Shown: positions 9,178 through 19,265, numbered from the stretch's first letter. The stretch is 64,000 bases of DNA from Pontibacter lucknowensis (GCF_900156415.1 NZ_FTNM01000007.1:1-64000), one strand, 5' to 3'. The notes: a model not told the origin generated them from the letters alone. Numbers and translations are program-made.

Positions 9178-10743
9178 ATGAGCTTAGAAGTTAAAGTGCC
9201 TGCTGTAGGTGAGTCGATCACCGAGGTAACCATAGCCCAGTGGCTAAAGAAAGACGGCGACCGTGTGGAGATGGATGAGGTGATTGCTGAGCTGGAATCT
9301 GACAAAGCCACCTTTGAACTGCCCGCAGAAGCCGCAGGCATTTTACGCATCGTTGCGCAGGAAGGCGATACCATTGATGTGGGCGCCACAATCTGCCGCA
9401 TCGAGCAAAACGGCGAGGCCGGTAGCGCACCAGCTGCCCCTGCCGCCAAAGAAGAATCCGCTGCGCCGGCTGCACAAGAGTCTGCTCCTGCCGCTGCGCA
9501 AGGCACTGGCGAAACCGTGGAGATGCGCGTGCCAACCGTAGGCGAGTCTATCACAGAAGTAACGATCGCCAGCTGGTTGAAGAACGAGGGTGACCATGTA
9601 GAAATGGACGAGGTAATTGCCGAACTGGAGTCAGATAAGGCGACGTTTGAGCTGCCAGCTGAGGCTGCCGGTACACTGCAGATCGTAGCCCAGCAAGGCG
9701 ACACTGTAGAGATTGGTGGGCTGCTTTGCCGCATCGTAGCAGGTGCTGGTGCAGGTGCATCTAAACCAGCCGCTCAGCCAAGCGCTCCGGCTGCACAACA
9801 GGCTTCGCAGCCAGCTGCCGCTGCTCCGTCTGGCGCACAGACTTACGCATCAGGTACACCATCACCGGCTGCAGGAAAGATCCTTTCTGAGAAAGGCATC
9901 AACCCTGCCGATGTGCAAGGTACAGGCCGCGACGGACGCATCACGAAAGAAGACGCTATGGGTGCTCAGAAGTCAGCTTCACAGCCAACCGCTGCTGTTC
10001 CAGCTGCTAAGCAAGAAGCTTCAGCTCCGGCCACTACCGGCGACCGCAACCAGCGTCGCGAGAAAATGAGCTCGCTGCGTAAGACAGTTGCCCGTCGTCT
10101 GGTGCAGGTGAAAAACGAAACGGCCATGCTGACTACCTTCAACGAGGTAGACATGAAACCGATCATGGATATTCGTGCCAAGTACAAGGATAAGTTTAAA
10201 GAGAAGCACGAGGTAGGCTTAGGTTTCATGTCCTTCTTCACGAAGGCTTGTACCGTAGCCTTGCAGGAGTGGCCGGCTGTTAACGCTATGATTGATGGCA
10301 ATGACATGGTGTTCAACGATTTCTGCGACATCTCCATTGCAGTTTCGTCGCCAAAAGGTCTGGTTGTTCCGGTTATCCGCAACGCAGAGCAGCTAACGCT
10401 GGATGGTATTGAGAAAGAAGTGATCCGCCTGGCTAAGAAAGCACGAGACGGGAAACTTTCAATTGAGGAGATGACAGGCGGTACCTTCACGATCACCAAC
10501 GGTGGTGTGTTCGGTTCCATGATGTCTACACCGATCATCAACGCGCCGCAGTCGGCTATCTTAGGTATGCACAACATCGTGCAGCGCCCGGTTGCTATCA
10601 ACGGACAAGTAGAGATTCGCCCGATGATGTATCTGGCGCTTTCTTATGACCACCGCATCATTGACGGTCGTGAGTCAGTTAGCTTCCTGGTGCGTGTGAA
10701 GGAGCTCCTTGAAGACCCAATGAGACTGCTGTTAGGCGTTTAA
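9178..10743 (+). CDS. sucB: 2-oxoglutarate dehydrogenase E2 (dihydrolipoyllysine succinyltransferase) with two lipoyl domains
   Basis: Core acyltransferase of the complex, moving the succinyl group from E1 to CoA. The order is lipoyl domain 1 (about 2-75, lipoyl Lys43 in ESDKATFE), an Ala/Pro linker, lipoyl domain 2 (about 114-187, Lys154), a second Ala/Pro linker, the peripheral-subunit-binding domain (about 226-262) and the catalytic domain with the His492-x3-Asp496-Gly motif (DHRIIDG). At 521 aa it is longer than one-lipoyl E2 proteins (about 400 aa) because of the duplicated domain. It lies 115 bases after sucA and before lpd. The E2 paralogue of pyruvate dehydrogenase is less likely given the adjacent sucA. 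Confidence 0.95.
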   Translation: MSLEVKVPAVGESITEVTIAQWLKKDGDRVEMDEVIAELESDKATFELPAEAAGILRIVAQEGDTIDVGATICRIEQNGEAGSAPAAPAAKEESAAPAAQESAPAAAQGTGETVEMRVPTVGESITEVTIASWLKNEGDHVEMDEVIAELESDKATFELPAEAAGTLQIVAQQGDTVEIGGLLCRIVAGAGAGASKPAAQPSAPAAQQASQPAAAAPSGAQTYASGTPSPAAGKILSEKGINPADVQGTGRDGRITKEDAMGAQKSASQPTAAVPAAKQEASAPATTGDRNQRREKMSSLRKTVARRLVQVKNETAMLTTFNEVDMKPIMDIRAKYKDKFKEKHEVGLGFMSFFTKACTVALQEWPAVNAMIDGNDMVFNDFCDISIAVSSPKGLVVPVIRNAEQLTLDGIEKEVIRLAKKARDGKLSIEEMTGGTFTITNGGVFGSMMSTPIINAPQSAILGMHNIVQRPVAINGQVEIRPMMYLALSYDHRIIDGRESVSFLVRVKELLEDPMRLLLGV

Positions 10744-10756
10744 TGTATTGAGATAG

Positions 10757-10797
10757 AAGAGGAGGGGTAAGCGATTAGAGTTTGCTCCTCCTTTTTA
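10757..10797 (+). terminator. Terminator after sucB
   Basis: An 11-bp stem including G-U pairs (10757-10767 with 10785-10795) encloses a 17-base loop and ends in a T-run. It suggests that lpd is transcribed separately from sucAB, at least in part. Confidence 0.65.
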
Positions 10798-10818
10798 TTG
10801 TGCTTTTGCAATTCCAAG

Positions 10819-10961
10819 ATATGGCGTGAGCTTCCTCGCTCGTGACTTTTATAGAGGGGCCCCTGGCCCCCAGGTATAGCAAACGCTCAACTATTTTCTC
10901 GGGCATAGTTCGGCCAGAGGCCTCATAATAATAGACACGAGCGAAGACGCTCGCGCCATAT
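10819..10961. repeat. Long palindromic REP/MITE-like element between sucB and lpd
   Basis: The arms at 10819-10844 and 10936-10961 are near-perfect inverted repeats (ATGGCG, CTCGCTCGTG and their complements). Pairing continues inward with gaps through a CCTGGCC/GGCCAGAGG stretch. A second inner hairpin pairs AACTAT with ATAGTT. The whole 143 bases can fold into one extended hairpin. There is no open reading frame. An AGGTATAG copy lies inside at 10872-10879. This looks like a dispersed non-autonomous repeat. Confidence 0.65.
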
Positions 10962-11015
10962 TAAAAGAAATCAAAAACAGAAACGAGAGTATACCTCTCT
11001 TCAAAGTATAGAAAG

Positions 11016-12419
11016 ATGAAATACGACGTTACAGTAATCGGCTCTGGCCCCGGCGGGTATGTGGCAGCTATACGCTGCGCGCAGCTGGGCCTGAAAACCG
11101 CTATTATAGAGAAGTATAACGTGCTGGGCGGTACTTGCCTGAATGTGGGCTGTATACCTTCTAAAGCACTTCTTGATTCATCGGAGCATTACCACAATGC
11201 TGCGCATACCTTTAAGGAGCACGGCATTGAGCTGAATGACCTGCAGGTAAACATCCAGCAGATGATCAAGCGGAAGGGCGAAGTAGTGAAGTCGAACAAC
11301 GATGGCATCGCTTTCCTGATGAAAAAGAACAAGATCGATACTTACTATGGTCTGGGTTCTTTTGTGAACAAGAACACGATCAAGATTGCAGGTATAGACG
11401 GAAAGGAGCAGCAGATCGAAACTGACAAAACGATCATCGCAACGGGTTCTAAACCAACGGCACTGCCATTCCTGCCAATTGACAAAAAGCGCATTATCAC
11501 GTCTACAGAGGCTTTGTCATTGACAGAGGTGCCGAAGAAAATGATTGTGATTGGTGGCGGTGTAATTGGCCTGGAGCTAGGCTCTGTGTATGCACGCCTA
11601 GGCACAAAAGTGCAGGTGATTGAATACATGGATGCCATCATCCCGACGATGGACCGTGCACTGGGCAAAGAACTGCAGCGTGTGCTGAAGAAAACACTCG
11701 GCTTCGAGTTCTTCTTCAACCACAAAGTAACCGGCGCTACCAACGAAGGCGAAACGGTGACTGTAACTGCTGAGAATCCGAAAGGTGAAACCGTGACGTT
11801 TGACGGCGACTACGTACTGGTATCGGTGGGTCGCAAGCCGTATACGGAGGGGCTTGGCCTGGAGAACGCGGGTGTGCAGATGGGTGAGCGCGGTATGATC
11901 GCCGTGAACGACCACCTGGAAACCAATGTGCCGGGTATCTATGCTATTGGTGACGTGGTGCGTGGCGCTATGCTAGCCCACAAAGCCGAAGAGGAAGGTG
12001 TGTTTGTGGCTGAAACCATTGTAGGCCAGAAGCCGCACATCAACTACAACCTGATCCCGGGTGTGGTGTATACCTGGCCAGAAGTGGCAGGCGTAGGCTA
12101 TACCGAAGAGCAACTGAAAGAGCAGGGCCGTGCTTATAAGACTGGTTCGTTCCCATTCAAAGCATCTGGTCGTGCTAAAGCGTCGATGGATACCGATGGA
12201 TTCGTGAAAGTGCTGGCTGACAAAGAAACAGACGAGATCTTAGGCATGCACATGATCGGTCCGCGTATCGCTGACCTGATTGCAGAAGCAGTTGTAGCGA
12301 TGGAGTTCCGTGCTTCGGCTGAGGATATCTCCCGCATGAGCCATGCGCACCCAACCTATACGGAGGCCATTAAAGAGGCTTGTCTGGCAGCGACTGAAAA
12401 CCGCGCTTTGCACATCTAA
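11016..12419 (+). CDS. lpdA: Dihydrolipoyl dehydrogenase (E3)
   Basis: FAD flavoenzyme that reoxidises the dihydrolipoyl groups of 2-oxoacid dehydrogenase complexes with NAD+. It has the FAD-binding GSGPGG (9-14), the redox-active disulfide GGTCLNVGCIPSK (Cys41/Cys46), a central NAD-binding GGGVIGLELGS and the C-terminal active-site HAHPT. The length of 467 aa is typical. It lies downstream of sucAB behind a terminator and a palindromic repeat, so it may serve pyruvate and glycine complexes too. A strong terminator follows. Confidence 0.96.
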   Translation: MKYDVTVIGSGPGGYVAAIRCAQLGLKTAIIEKYNVLGGTCLNVGCIPSKALLDSSEHYHNAAHTFKEHGIELNDLQVNIQQMIKRKGEVVKSNNDGIAFLMKKNKIDTYYGLGSFVNKNTIKIAGIDGKEQQIETDKTIIATGSKPTALPFLPIDKKRIITSTEALSLTEVPKKMIVIGGGVIGLELGSVYARLGTKVQVIEYMDAIIPTMDRALGKELQRVLKKTLGFEFFFNHKVTGATNEGETVTVTAENPKGETVTFDGDYVLVSVGRKPYTEGLGLENAGVQMGERGMIAVNDHLETNVPGIYAIGDVVRGAMLAHKAEEEGVFVAETIVGQKPHINYNLIPGVVYTWPEVAGVGYTEEQLKEQGRAYKTGSFPFKASGRAKASMDTDGFVKVLADKETDEILGMHMIGPRIADLIAEAVVAMEFRASAEDISRMSHAHPTYTEAIKEACLAATENRALHI

Positions 12420-12442
12420 GTCGAATAACTTACTTATTGTAG

Positions 12443-12476
12443 AAACAGCATCATCCAAAAAGGGTGATGCTGTTTT
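12443..12476 (+). terminator. Terminator after lpdA
   Basis: The stem AACAGCATCA/TGATGCTGTT encloses a loop of about 11 bases and is followed by T-rich sequence. Confidence 0.85.
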
Positions 12477-12559
12477 GCTTTATAACTATATAGTGATGAT
12501 AACTCTCAACAAAGATATTACGTTGTATTATAACATGAAAAATTGAAATAGTTATAGCT

Positions 12560-12769
12560 ATGAACGAGCCGCAGCAATCCTTCAACAAAGCATTAAAAAT
12601 CATGATGGGGCTCGGTGTTCTGCTGCCTTTCCTGGTGGCAAGCTATACTTGTCAATTGCTCTGTACCAGTCTGGTAGAAAAAGCACTTACCTTTTCTGCA
12701 GTCTTCCTATTTGTTTTCCTGATTTTCTGGATCGTCGCTCGCACTATTGTGCAGTTTCTGGATGAATAA
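12560..12769 (+). CDS. Small membrane protein, unknown function
   Basis: A 69-aa frame with two hydrophobic segments of transmembrane length: about residues 13-35 (MMGLGVLLPFLVASYTCQLL) and 42-64 (FSAVFLFVFLIFWIVA). Both ends are polar. I do not recognise the family. It stands alone between the lpdA terminator and the next gene. Coding status rests on the membrane-protein composition only. Confidence 0.5.
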   Translation: MNEPQQSFNKALKIMMGLGVLLPFLVASYTCQLLCTSLVEKALTFSAVFLFVFLIFWIVARTIVQFLDE

Positions 12770-12856
12770 AAAATAATAGTCAGGCAACCTTTCCCGGATA
12801 TGCTTCATCTAAGGGGTATAAGCTGATGTTCAACTCAATACTTATACCTTAAAACC

Positions 12857-13642
12857 ATGAAAAAATCATTTCTACTCCTCTTCCTGTTAGCAATTCCTTT
12901 CCTGACGTGGGCACAAACCCGAGTGAATGCTTCCGAAATCATTGATAAGATAAACCGTGGTGAAGCTGTCACATACAAAAATGCTGTGATTGTGGGTGTA
13001 CTGGATCTGACGACGCTGGACAACATGCGCATTGAGAAAAAATCTGATGACAAGTATAGTACGAAGGAGTATCTGAGCACCGTGAAAGTGCCGTTGACCT
13101 TTATTGACTGTACATTTAAAGATGATGTGCTGGCTTACTACAACCCTGATAATCAGGATGTCAAGCTATTTAACAGAAAAAACGAGGTGTTCAATACGAA
13201 TTTTGATAAGGCCGTGCGCTTTGAGAACTGTGTGTTTGAAGGATACAGTGCATTCAAGTACACTAAGTTTAAAGATGACGTATCGTTTGGAGGCAGTCGC
13301 TTTCGGCACGAGGCAAACTTCAAGTACAGCAAGTTTTCGAAATCAGCTGACTACAGCAATGTGAAGTTTGAAGAAGAAGCCAACTTTAAATACACCAACT
13401 TCCCGCAGACTGCCAGCTTTGATCGTGCTTCTTTCAGGAGAGAAGCAAACTTCAAGTATACGAAGTTCAGTCAGGATGCCAGCTTCAGACAAGCAAACTT
13501 CAGAGGCCTGGCTAATTTCAAGTACACCAAGGTAGGCAATAACCTGGACTTTCAGAGAACCGAGTTTAATGGTGATGAAGACTTTAAGTACACACAAGTC
13601 AACAACCGAAAAGTATCGAGAGCTGATCTGGTGAACAATTAG
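12857..13642 (+). CDS. Secreted pentapeptide-repeat-like protein
   Basis: A 261-aa protein with a signal peptide (MKKSFLLLFLLAIPF...TWAQ, cleavage near residue 20), so it is probably periplasmic. From about residue 95 onward Phe recurs every fifth residue in a quasi-repeat, with the 10-residue variant EANFKYTKFS appearing five or more times. This pattern predicts a right-handed quadrilateral beta-helix as in pentapeptide-repeat proteins, with Lys/Tyr/Thr-rich faces instead of the usual Leu/Asn. It has no catalytic motif. The following gene converges from the other strand 19 bases away. Function unknown. Confidence 0.75.
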   Translation: MKKSFLLLFLLAIPFLTWAQTRVNASEIIDKINRGEAVTYKNAVIVGVLDLTTLDNMRIEKKSDDKYSTKEYLSTVKVPLTFIDCTFKDDVLAYYNPDNQDVKLFNRKNEVFNTNFDKAVRFENCVFEGYSAFKYTKFKDDVSFGGSRFRHEANFKYSKFSKSADYSNVKFEEEANFKYTNFPQTASFDRASFRREANFKYTKFSQDASFRQANFRGLANFKYTKVGNNLDFQRTEFNGDEDFKYTQVNNRKVSRADLVNN

Positions 13643-13661
13643 AAGTTTTCTACACCTACTT

Positions 13662-14225
13662 CTAACAGGCCTTGAGCAACAGCAACAGGTTGTGCAGCAA
13701 GCTTTGAGGTAGGTATAGCGGCACTGGAGGCAAGTTGAGCCATTGCTGGCGCACCCGATTGATCATTTGAAGGTTTGGTGGCTGCTGGTTGCGTAGTGCC
13801 GCCATTTTGGCTGCGATGGCGGTTTTGAGTGTATTGGCCTTAACCCGGATCGTGTGCTGGCTATACCTTGCCGGATGCAGGTGCACATGCCTTCCTTCTA
13901 CAATTCCCCATCGCAATACCCAACTACTTTCGTCGGACAAGGTAATGACTCTATAGTCAGCCTTATTACTTGATAAGTAAGTCTGGAAGGCTTCTGGCTC
14001 CAGAATCTGGTGCTTTTGCAGGTATAGGATAGTCTCGTAAGCAATTTGTTGAGTTAATAACTCACCCAGGTATAGGTCGAGCTGCGAACTGCCTATCGTT
14101 TTGAGCTGAGCGACAAGTGCTGCCTCCTCCGCAGTAGCCTGCTCCTTTATAAACTCCCGGATATAACCCAGATGATGCTTGAGCGGATGAAAGAGGATAG
14201 GCGCAGGTATATCCGTGTGTTGCAT
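13662..14225 (-). CDS. Uncharacterised protein
   Basis: A 187-aa soluble protein when started at the ATG at 14225 (MQHTDIPAPILFHPLKHHL). An in-frame extension to 14270 is possible. The sequence is Leu/Gln/His-rich, with a helical N-terminal half and a segment containing SSWVLRWGIVEGRHVHLHPAR, followed by a basic, helical C-terminus. I do not recognise the family. The composition and codon use resemble neighbouring genes, so it is probably real. It converges on the pentapeptide-like gene. Confidence 0.6.
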   Translation of the reverse strand: MQHTDIPAPILFHPLKHHLGYIREFIKEQATAEEAALVAQLKTIGSSQLDLYLGELLTQQIAYETILYLQKHQILEPEAFQTYLSSNKADYRVITLSDESSWVLRWGIVEGRHVHLHPARYSQHTIRVKANTLKTAIAAKMAALRNQQPPNLQMINRVRQQWLNLPPVPLYLPQSLLHNLLLLLKAC

Positions 14226-14533
14226 AGCTGTTTTACGCAAAGAGAACTTGGTTGGCAAAATATTTACCATGCTTCAGGCAACCTACCAACTGTCTTTTTC
14301 ATCTTTATGATGAGCACGGCAAAATAGTCGTGTATTGAGTTTCGTTTTAACTTAAATAAGAGCAAGGAGGCTAAAGCTTGCCTGCTGAACTGTAATTGGT
14401 TGATAGATAAACCATAGCTGTCAATCGATATAATGTCGCTGTAGGTATAAGTTTTGGGAAACTTAACGCTATATAGAGCACTTTGCAAAGCAATTACTTG
14501 TAATTTATTTGCCACCATTTTCGTCTGCCGCCT
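14226..14533. other. Gene-free stretch before the ABC export operon
   Basis: About 308 AT-rich bases lie between a divergent gene and the ABC transporter operon. They should hold promoters for both. I could not assign an unambiguous TTTG/TAnnTTTG pair. No gene or repeat was recognised. Confidence 0.4.
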
Positions 14534-15253
<720 letters not shown>

Positions 15254-15298
15254 GCCTGACCACCAGCAATCAAAAATTAACAACCAGCAATCCAGAAT

Positions 15299-16543
15299 AT
15301 GTTTGACCTAGACAAATGGCAAGAGATACTCGGGACGATGCAGAAAAACAAGCTGCGCACGTTCCTGACCGCCTTTGGCGTGTTCTGGGGCATCTTTATG
15401 CTGGTACTGTTGCTGGGTGCTGGCAAGGGCCTGGAAAATGGGGTATACAACCGCTTCGGAGCCGGAGCCAAGAACAGCATTTACTTATGGACTGGCAAGA
15501 CCGCCTTGGCGCACAAAGGCATGTCACCGGGACGCGAGATAAAACTGACTAATCAGGATATAGCGTCGGTGCACCGCGATGTGGATAACGTGCAGATACT
15601 CTCGCCCCGCAACCGGGTGTTAGGCGAGTTCACCATCAATTACAAAACTAAGAATGGTTCTTACCAGGTGTTTGGTGCTGAGCCGGGCTTTCTGAAAATA
15701 AACGGTGAGATACCATTCAGAGGTCGTTTGCTCAACGAGATTGACGAGCGCGAGAAGCGCAAAGTCGTCGTGATCGGTGACCAGGTGAGCAAGGTGCTGT
15801 TTGGGGAGGGAGATCCGGTGGGCGAGTATGTCAACATCAAAGGGATACACTTTAAAGTGGTCGGCACTTTTAAGATGCGCGGTAATAATAGTAGCCGCCG
15901 TGAAGAGCGGGCCTACATCCCTTTCTCGACCTTACAAACAGCTTTTAATCAGCCTAACCAGGTACAGATGATGGCGCTGGTAGCTGAGCCCGGGGTGAGT
16001 GCCAAAGACATGGAGGGCCGTCTGCGCAACTTGCTGGCCGAGCGTCATAAGTTCTCCAGTGAAGACAAGATGGCCATTGGCGTTGAGAACACAGAGGCGG
16101 AGTTTCTGAAAGTGATGGGCCTCTTTAATGGCATCAAGATATTTGTGTGGATAGTGGGTATAGGTACCCTTATCGCCGGCATTGTGGGTGTGAGCAACAT
16201 CATGCTGATCATTGTGAAGGAGCGCACCCGCGAGATTGGGGTACGCAAGGCCCTGGGAGCAACTCCCTTCTCCATCGTAAGCCTAATCCTGCAGGAGTCT
16301 GTGGTAATCACAGCCTTTTCGGGTTATCTGGGTTTGCTGGCAGGGACAGGCGTGCTCGCAGGTCTGGAATACCTGATGGAATCATCGGGTGCAGAAGCGC
16401 CTTTCTTCGCCAATCCAGAAGTAGACCCCGGCGTGGCGTTGGCAGCTACCTTTATCCTGGTGATTTCCGGAGCCCTGGCCGGCCTGATGCCTGCCTTGAA
16501 AGCCGCTAGGATTAAACCGATAGAGGCGCTGAGGGCGGATTAG
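15299..16543 (+). CDS. ABC transporter permease, MacB/FtsX-like (first paralogue)
   Basis: A 414-aa inner-membrane permease. It has one transmembrane helix near the N-terminus (about 20-45, TFLTAFGVFWGIFMLVLL), a large periplasmic MacB core domain (about 60-260) and three C-terminal transmembrane helices of the FtsX domain. The conserved KERTREIGVRKALGA is in the loop after the first of these. It is strongly similar to the next permease, including matching N-terminal FGVFWGIFMLVLLLGAGKGL. It follows the ATPase by 45 bases. MacB normally fuses ATPase and permease and homodimerises; here the parts are separate and two permeases are present, so a heterodimer is likely. Confidence 0.9.
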   Translation: MFDLDKWQEILGTMQKNKLRTFLTAFGVFWGIFMLVLLLGAGKGLENGVYNRFGAGAKNSIYLWTGKTALAHKGMSPGREIKLTNQDIASVHRDVDNVQILSPRNRVLGEFTINYKTKNGSYQVFGAEPGFLKINGEIPFRGRLLNEIDEREKRKVVVIGDQVSKVLFGEGDPVGEYVNIKGIHFKVVGTFKMRGNNSSRREERAYIPFSTLQTAFNQPNQVQMMALVAEPGVSAKDMEGRLRNLLAERHKFSSEDKMAIGVENTEAEFLKVMGLFNGIKIFVWIVGIGTLIAGIVGVSNIMLIIVKERTREIGVRKALGATPFSIVSLILQESVVITAFSGYLGLLAGTGVLAGLEYLMESSGAEAPFFANPEVDPGVALAATFILVISGALAGLMPALKAARIKPIEALRAD

Positions 16544-16855
16544 ATTATTGAGTGAGTTAGTGAATGAGTGGTTGAGTGATTTTTTGTTTTTGATTTTATA
16601 AGTGGTTTAAAAGAAATAAAGCAACTGATTCGACCAGTCATTCATTTTAAATGAATTGTGAACCCGATAGTTTATTATGACTAATACGCAAACAGCATTT
16701 ACTCAATCAAAACCTAAAAGCATAGAACAGACAATCAGATAAACGACTATCAACTAAAAGATTTTAATAACTCAATCAATAAAATAAAAACCACTCAACC
16801 ACTCAACCACTAACTAAAAAACACTCACTCATCAACTAAATCACTAACTCCACCT
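16544..16855. repeat. Intergenic stretch with 29-bp inverted repeat and short tandem repeats
   Basis: The arms at 16556-16584 and 16786-16814 match at 26 of 29 positions as inverted repeats (GTTAGTG...GAGTGGTTGAGTG and complement). They enclose about 200 AT-rich bases without an open frame. The right arm contains tandem ACTCAACC units and continues as degenerate ACTCACT/ACTAAC units to the start of the second permease. It could be a MITE-like insertion that split the operon, or two independent low-complexity tracts. Confidence 0.6.
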
Positions 16856-18106
16856 ATGATCGACATCGATAAATGGACCGAGATTTATAACACCGTAAAG
16901 AAGCACAAGCTGCGTACGGCGCTGACGGCTTTTGGCGTGTTCTGGGGCATTTTCATGTTGGTGCTGTTGCTGGGTGCGGGCAAGGGGCTGGAGAAAGGGA
17001 TTACCTCTGAGTTTAATGTGGCCAAGAATGCCGTCTTCGTGTGGACGCAGCGTACCAGTGTGCCTTACATGGGCCTGAAAGCAGGCCGCTTTATACAGAT
17101 GACCAACGATGATATAGAGGCCATTCGGACATTTGTGCCGGAGGTGGATGTGATTGCGCCGAGTAACCAGGTGCGCGGCAGCTTCTCGGTGGTATACGGC
17201 ACCAAGAGCTCTTCCTTTACCGTGAATGGCGAAACGCCGGAAGTGCTGCAGGTGAAGCCGACAAATGTCATGAGTGGCCGCTTTATTAACCAGAAAGATG
17301 TAACGGAGCGACGCAAAGTGGCGGTGGTGGGGCCACGTACCCTGGAGCTTTTGTTCGGGGAGGGGGAAGACCCGATCGGCAAGTACATCAGTATCAAAGG
17401 CATTTATTTTCAGGTGGTGGGCACTTTTAAGCCGCTTGGCAAAGACGAAGATGTGGTGCAGGACGCGCAGACCATTTTTATACCGAATACAACTCTGCAA
17501 CAAGCCTTTAACCAGCCTAACCAGGTGAACTTCTTTGCCATGACGCCGAAGCCAGGCATACCTGCTGCGGTGGTGGAGGAGAAAGTGAAAGCTCTGCTGA
17601 TGAAAAGACACAAGGTGGCGCCAACTGATCTGAAAGCTTTCGGCTCAGCCAACGTGGAGAAAGAGTTTCAGGATGTGCAGGGGCTCTTTGCAGGTATAGC
17701 AGGCTTCAGCTGGCTGGTGAGCATCGGTACCATCATCGCCGGTATCATCGGGGTGGGCAACATCATGCTGATCGTGGTGAAGGAGCGGACTAAGGAAATA
17801 GGTATACGCAAGGCCCTGGGAGCCACGCCGCTGTCTATCGTGAGCCTGATCATACAGGAGTCTATTGTGATCACGGGCTTTGCCGGCTACATCGGTTTGC
17901 TGGCCGGTACCGGGCTCATCGCGACCATCGAAGGATTTATGGTGGACAACAACGTGCAGGCGGGCTTCTTTGGACCACCGGAGGTAAACCCGACTGTAGC
18001 CGTGACGGCGACTATAGTACTGGTAGTGGCCGGTGCGCTGGCCGGACTTATACCTGCCACTAAGGCCGCCCGCGTGAATCCGGTTGTGGCGCTGCAAGAA
18101 GAGTAA
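16856..18106 (+). CDS. ABC transporter permease, MacB/FtsX-like (second paralogue)
   Basis: A 416-aa paralogue of the preceding permease with the same topology: one N-terminal helix, a periplasmic MacB core domain and three C-terminal FtsX helices with KERTKEIGIRKALGA. The two diverge mostly in the periplasmic domain, as expected for a functional pair. A 312-base repeat-bearing spacer separates it from the first permease. It lies 42 bases before the membrane fusion protein. AGGTATAG at 17692 is read as Gly-Ile. Confidence 0.9.
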   Translation: MIDIDKWTEIYNTVKKHKLRTALTAFGVFWGIFMLVLLLGAGKGLEKGITSEFNVAKNAVFVWTQRTSVPYMGLKAGRFIQMTNDDIEAIRTFVPEVDVIAPSNQVRGSFSVVYGTKSSSFTVNGETPEVLQVKPTNVMSGRFINQKDVTERRKVAVVGPRTLELLFGEGEDPIGKYISIKGIYFQVVGTFKPLGKDEDVVQDAQTIFIPNTTLQQAFNQPNQVNFFAMTPKPGIPAAVVEEKVKALLMKRHKVAPTDLKAFGSANVEKEFQDVQGLFAGIAGFSWLVSIGTIIAGIIGVGNIMLIVVKERTKEIGIRKALGATPLSIVSLIIQESIVITGFAGYIGLLAGTGLIATIEGFMVDNNVQAGFFGPPEVNPTVAVTATIVLVVAGALAGLIPATKAARVNPVVALQEE

Positions 18107-18148
18107 TTTTAGCATCGAATTAACAAGAACATAATTGAGTATACCCCT

Positions 18149-19246
18149 ATGAAAAAGGTTTTTATCGGACTGTTCGTGATTGTCATGCTGGCCTTGTCTG
18201 TTTGGCTGGGCCGGTACTTCTACAACAAGGCCAACACCGACCCGATCGTGTATAAAACGGAAGAGCCATTTGAGGCCGACATCGTGAAAAAGACGGTGGC
18301 CACCGGCTCAATTGTGCCACGCAAAGAGGTGGAGGTGAAGTCGCAGGTGTCGGGTATTGTGGAAGAGCTGTACGTAGAAGCCGGGCAGATCGTGAAGCAA
18401 GGGCAGCTGCTGGCCAAGATCAAGATCGTGCCGAACATCGTGAACGTGAACAACGCCCAGAATACACTGGAAACTGCCCGTATCAATTTTGAAGAAGCCA
18501 AGCGCGAACTGGCGCGTTATCAGGAGCTTTATGATCAAAAGGCCATTGCAGAGCAGGAGTTTCGCAAGTACAAAGCCGACTACGACCTGAAGCGTGAAGC
18601 TTTGCAATCGGCGGAGAGCAACCTACAGTTGGTACGCGAAGGGGCTTCCAAGCGTAGCGGACAGGCTTCCAACCTGGTATACTCTACCATCGATGGCATG
18701 CTGCTGGACGTGCCGGTGAAAGTGGGTACTTCCATCATCGAGCGCAACAACTTCAACGAGGGCACAACCATCGCCTCGGTGGCCGACATGCGTAGCCTGA
18801 TCTTTGAAGGTAAAATAGACGAATCCGAAGTAGGCAAGCTGAAAGAGGGTATGGACCTGCTGCTGACCATCGGCGCCATCGAAGGCCGCGTGTTCAACGC
18901 CGAGCTCGAGTACATCGCCCCGAAAGGCGTGCTGGAAGAAGGCTCCATCAAATTCCCTATCCGCGCCAAGGTGCTGCTCGATGAGAAAGATTTCATCCGG
19001 GCAGGGTACAGCGCCAACGCCGACATCGTGCTCGACAAGCGCGAGAATGTAATGGCAGTGAAGGAAAGCCTGCTCAAGTTCGAGAAAGATAAATCGTATG
19101 TGGAAGTGGAAACTGCTCCGCAGGTATTTGAGAAGCGGGAAGTGAAAACTGGTTTGTCAGACGGCATCAACATCGAAGTGGTGTCCGGCCTGAAGACTAC
19201 GGAGAAGGTAAAAGTGCCGGATGCGAACGCTACGCAAAATATTTAA
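18149..19246 (+). CDS. Efflux membrane fusion protein (MacA/HlyD type periplasmic adaptor)
   Basis: A 365-aa periplasmic adaptor linking the ABC permeases to an outer-membrane channel. It has an N-terminal membrane anchor (about 5-25), a lipoyl-like barrel half (KSQVSGIVEELYVEAGQ), a coiled-coil hairpin (about 95-165, rich in Glu/Lys/Arg/Ala), the second barrel half and a beta-barrel domain (about 220-290). It is the last gene of the operon. No outer-membrane TolC-type gene is adjacent, so that component must be shared. A terminator follows at once. Confidence 0.9.
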   Translation: MKKVFIGLFVIVMLALSVWLGRYFYNKANTDPIVYKTEEPFEADIVKKTVATGSIVPRKEVEVKSQVSGIVEELYVEAGQIVKQGQLLAKIKIVPNIVNVNNAQNTLETARINFEEAKRELARYQELYDQKAIAEQEFRKYKADYDLKREALQSAESNLQLVREGASKRSGQASNLVYSTIDGMLLDVPVKVGTSIIERNNFNEGTTIASVADMRSLIFEGKIDESEVGKLKEGMDLLLTIGAIEGRVFNAELEYIAPKGVLEEGSIKFPIRAKVLLDEKDFIRAGYSANADIVLDKRENVMAVKESLLKFEKDKSYVEVETAPQVFEKREVKTGLSDGINIEVVSGLKTTEKVKVPDANATQNI

Positions 19247-19265
19247 TTGTTTGTTTAAGGTGAGT

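Noticed and set aside
16786..16855. ACTCAACC-type tandem units considered as a CRISPR array
   Set aside because: Units are only 7-8 bases without unique spacers, and there are no cas genes.
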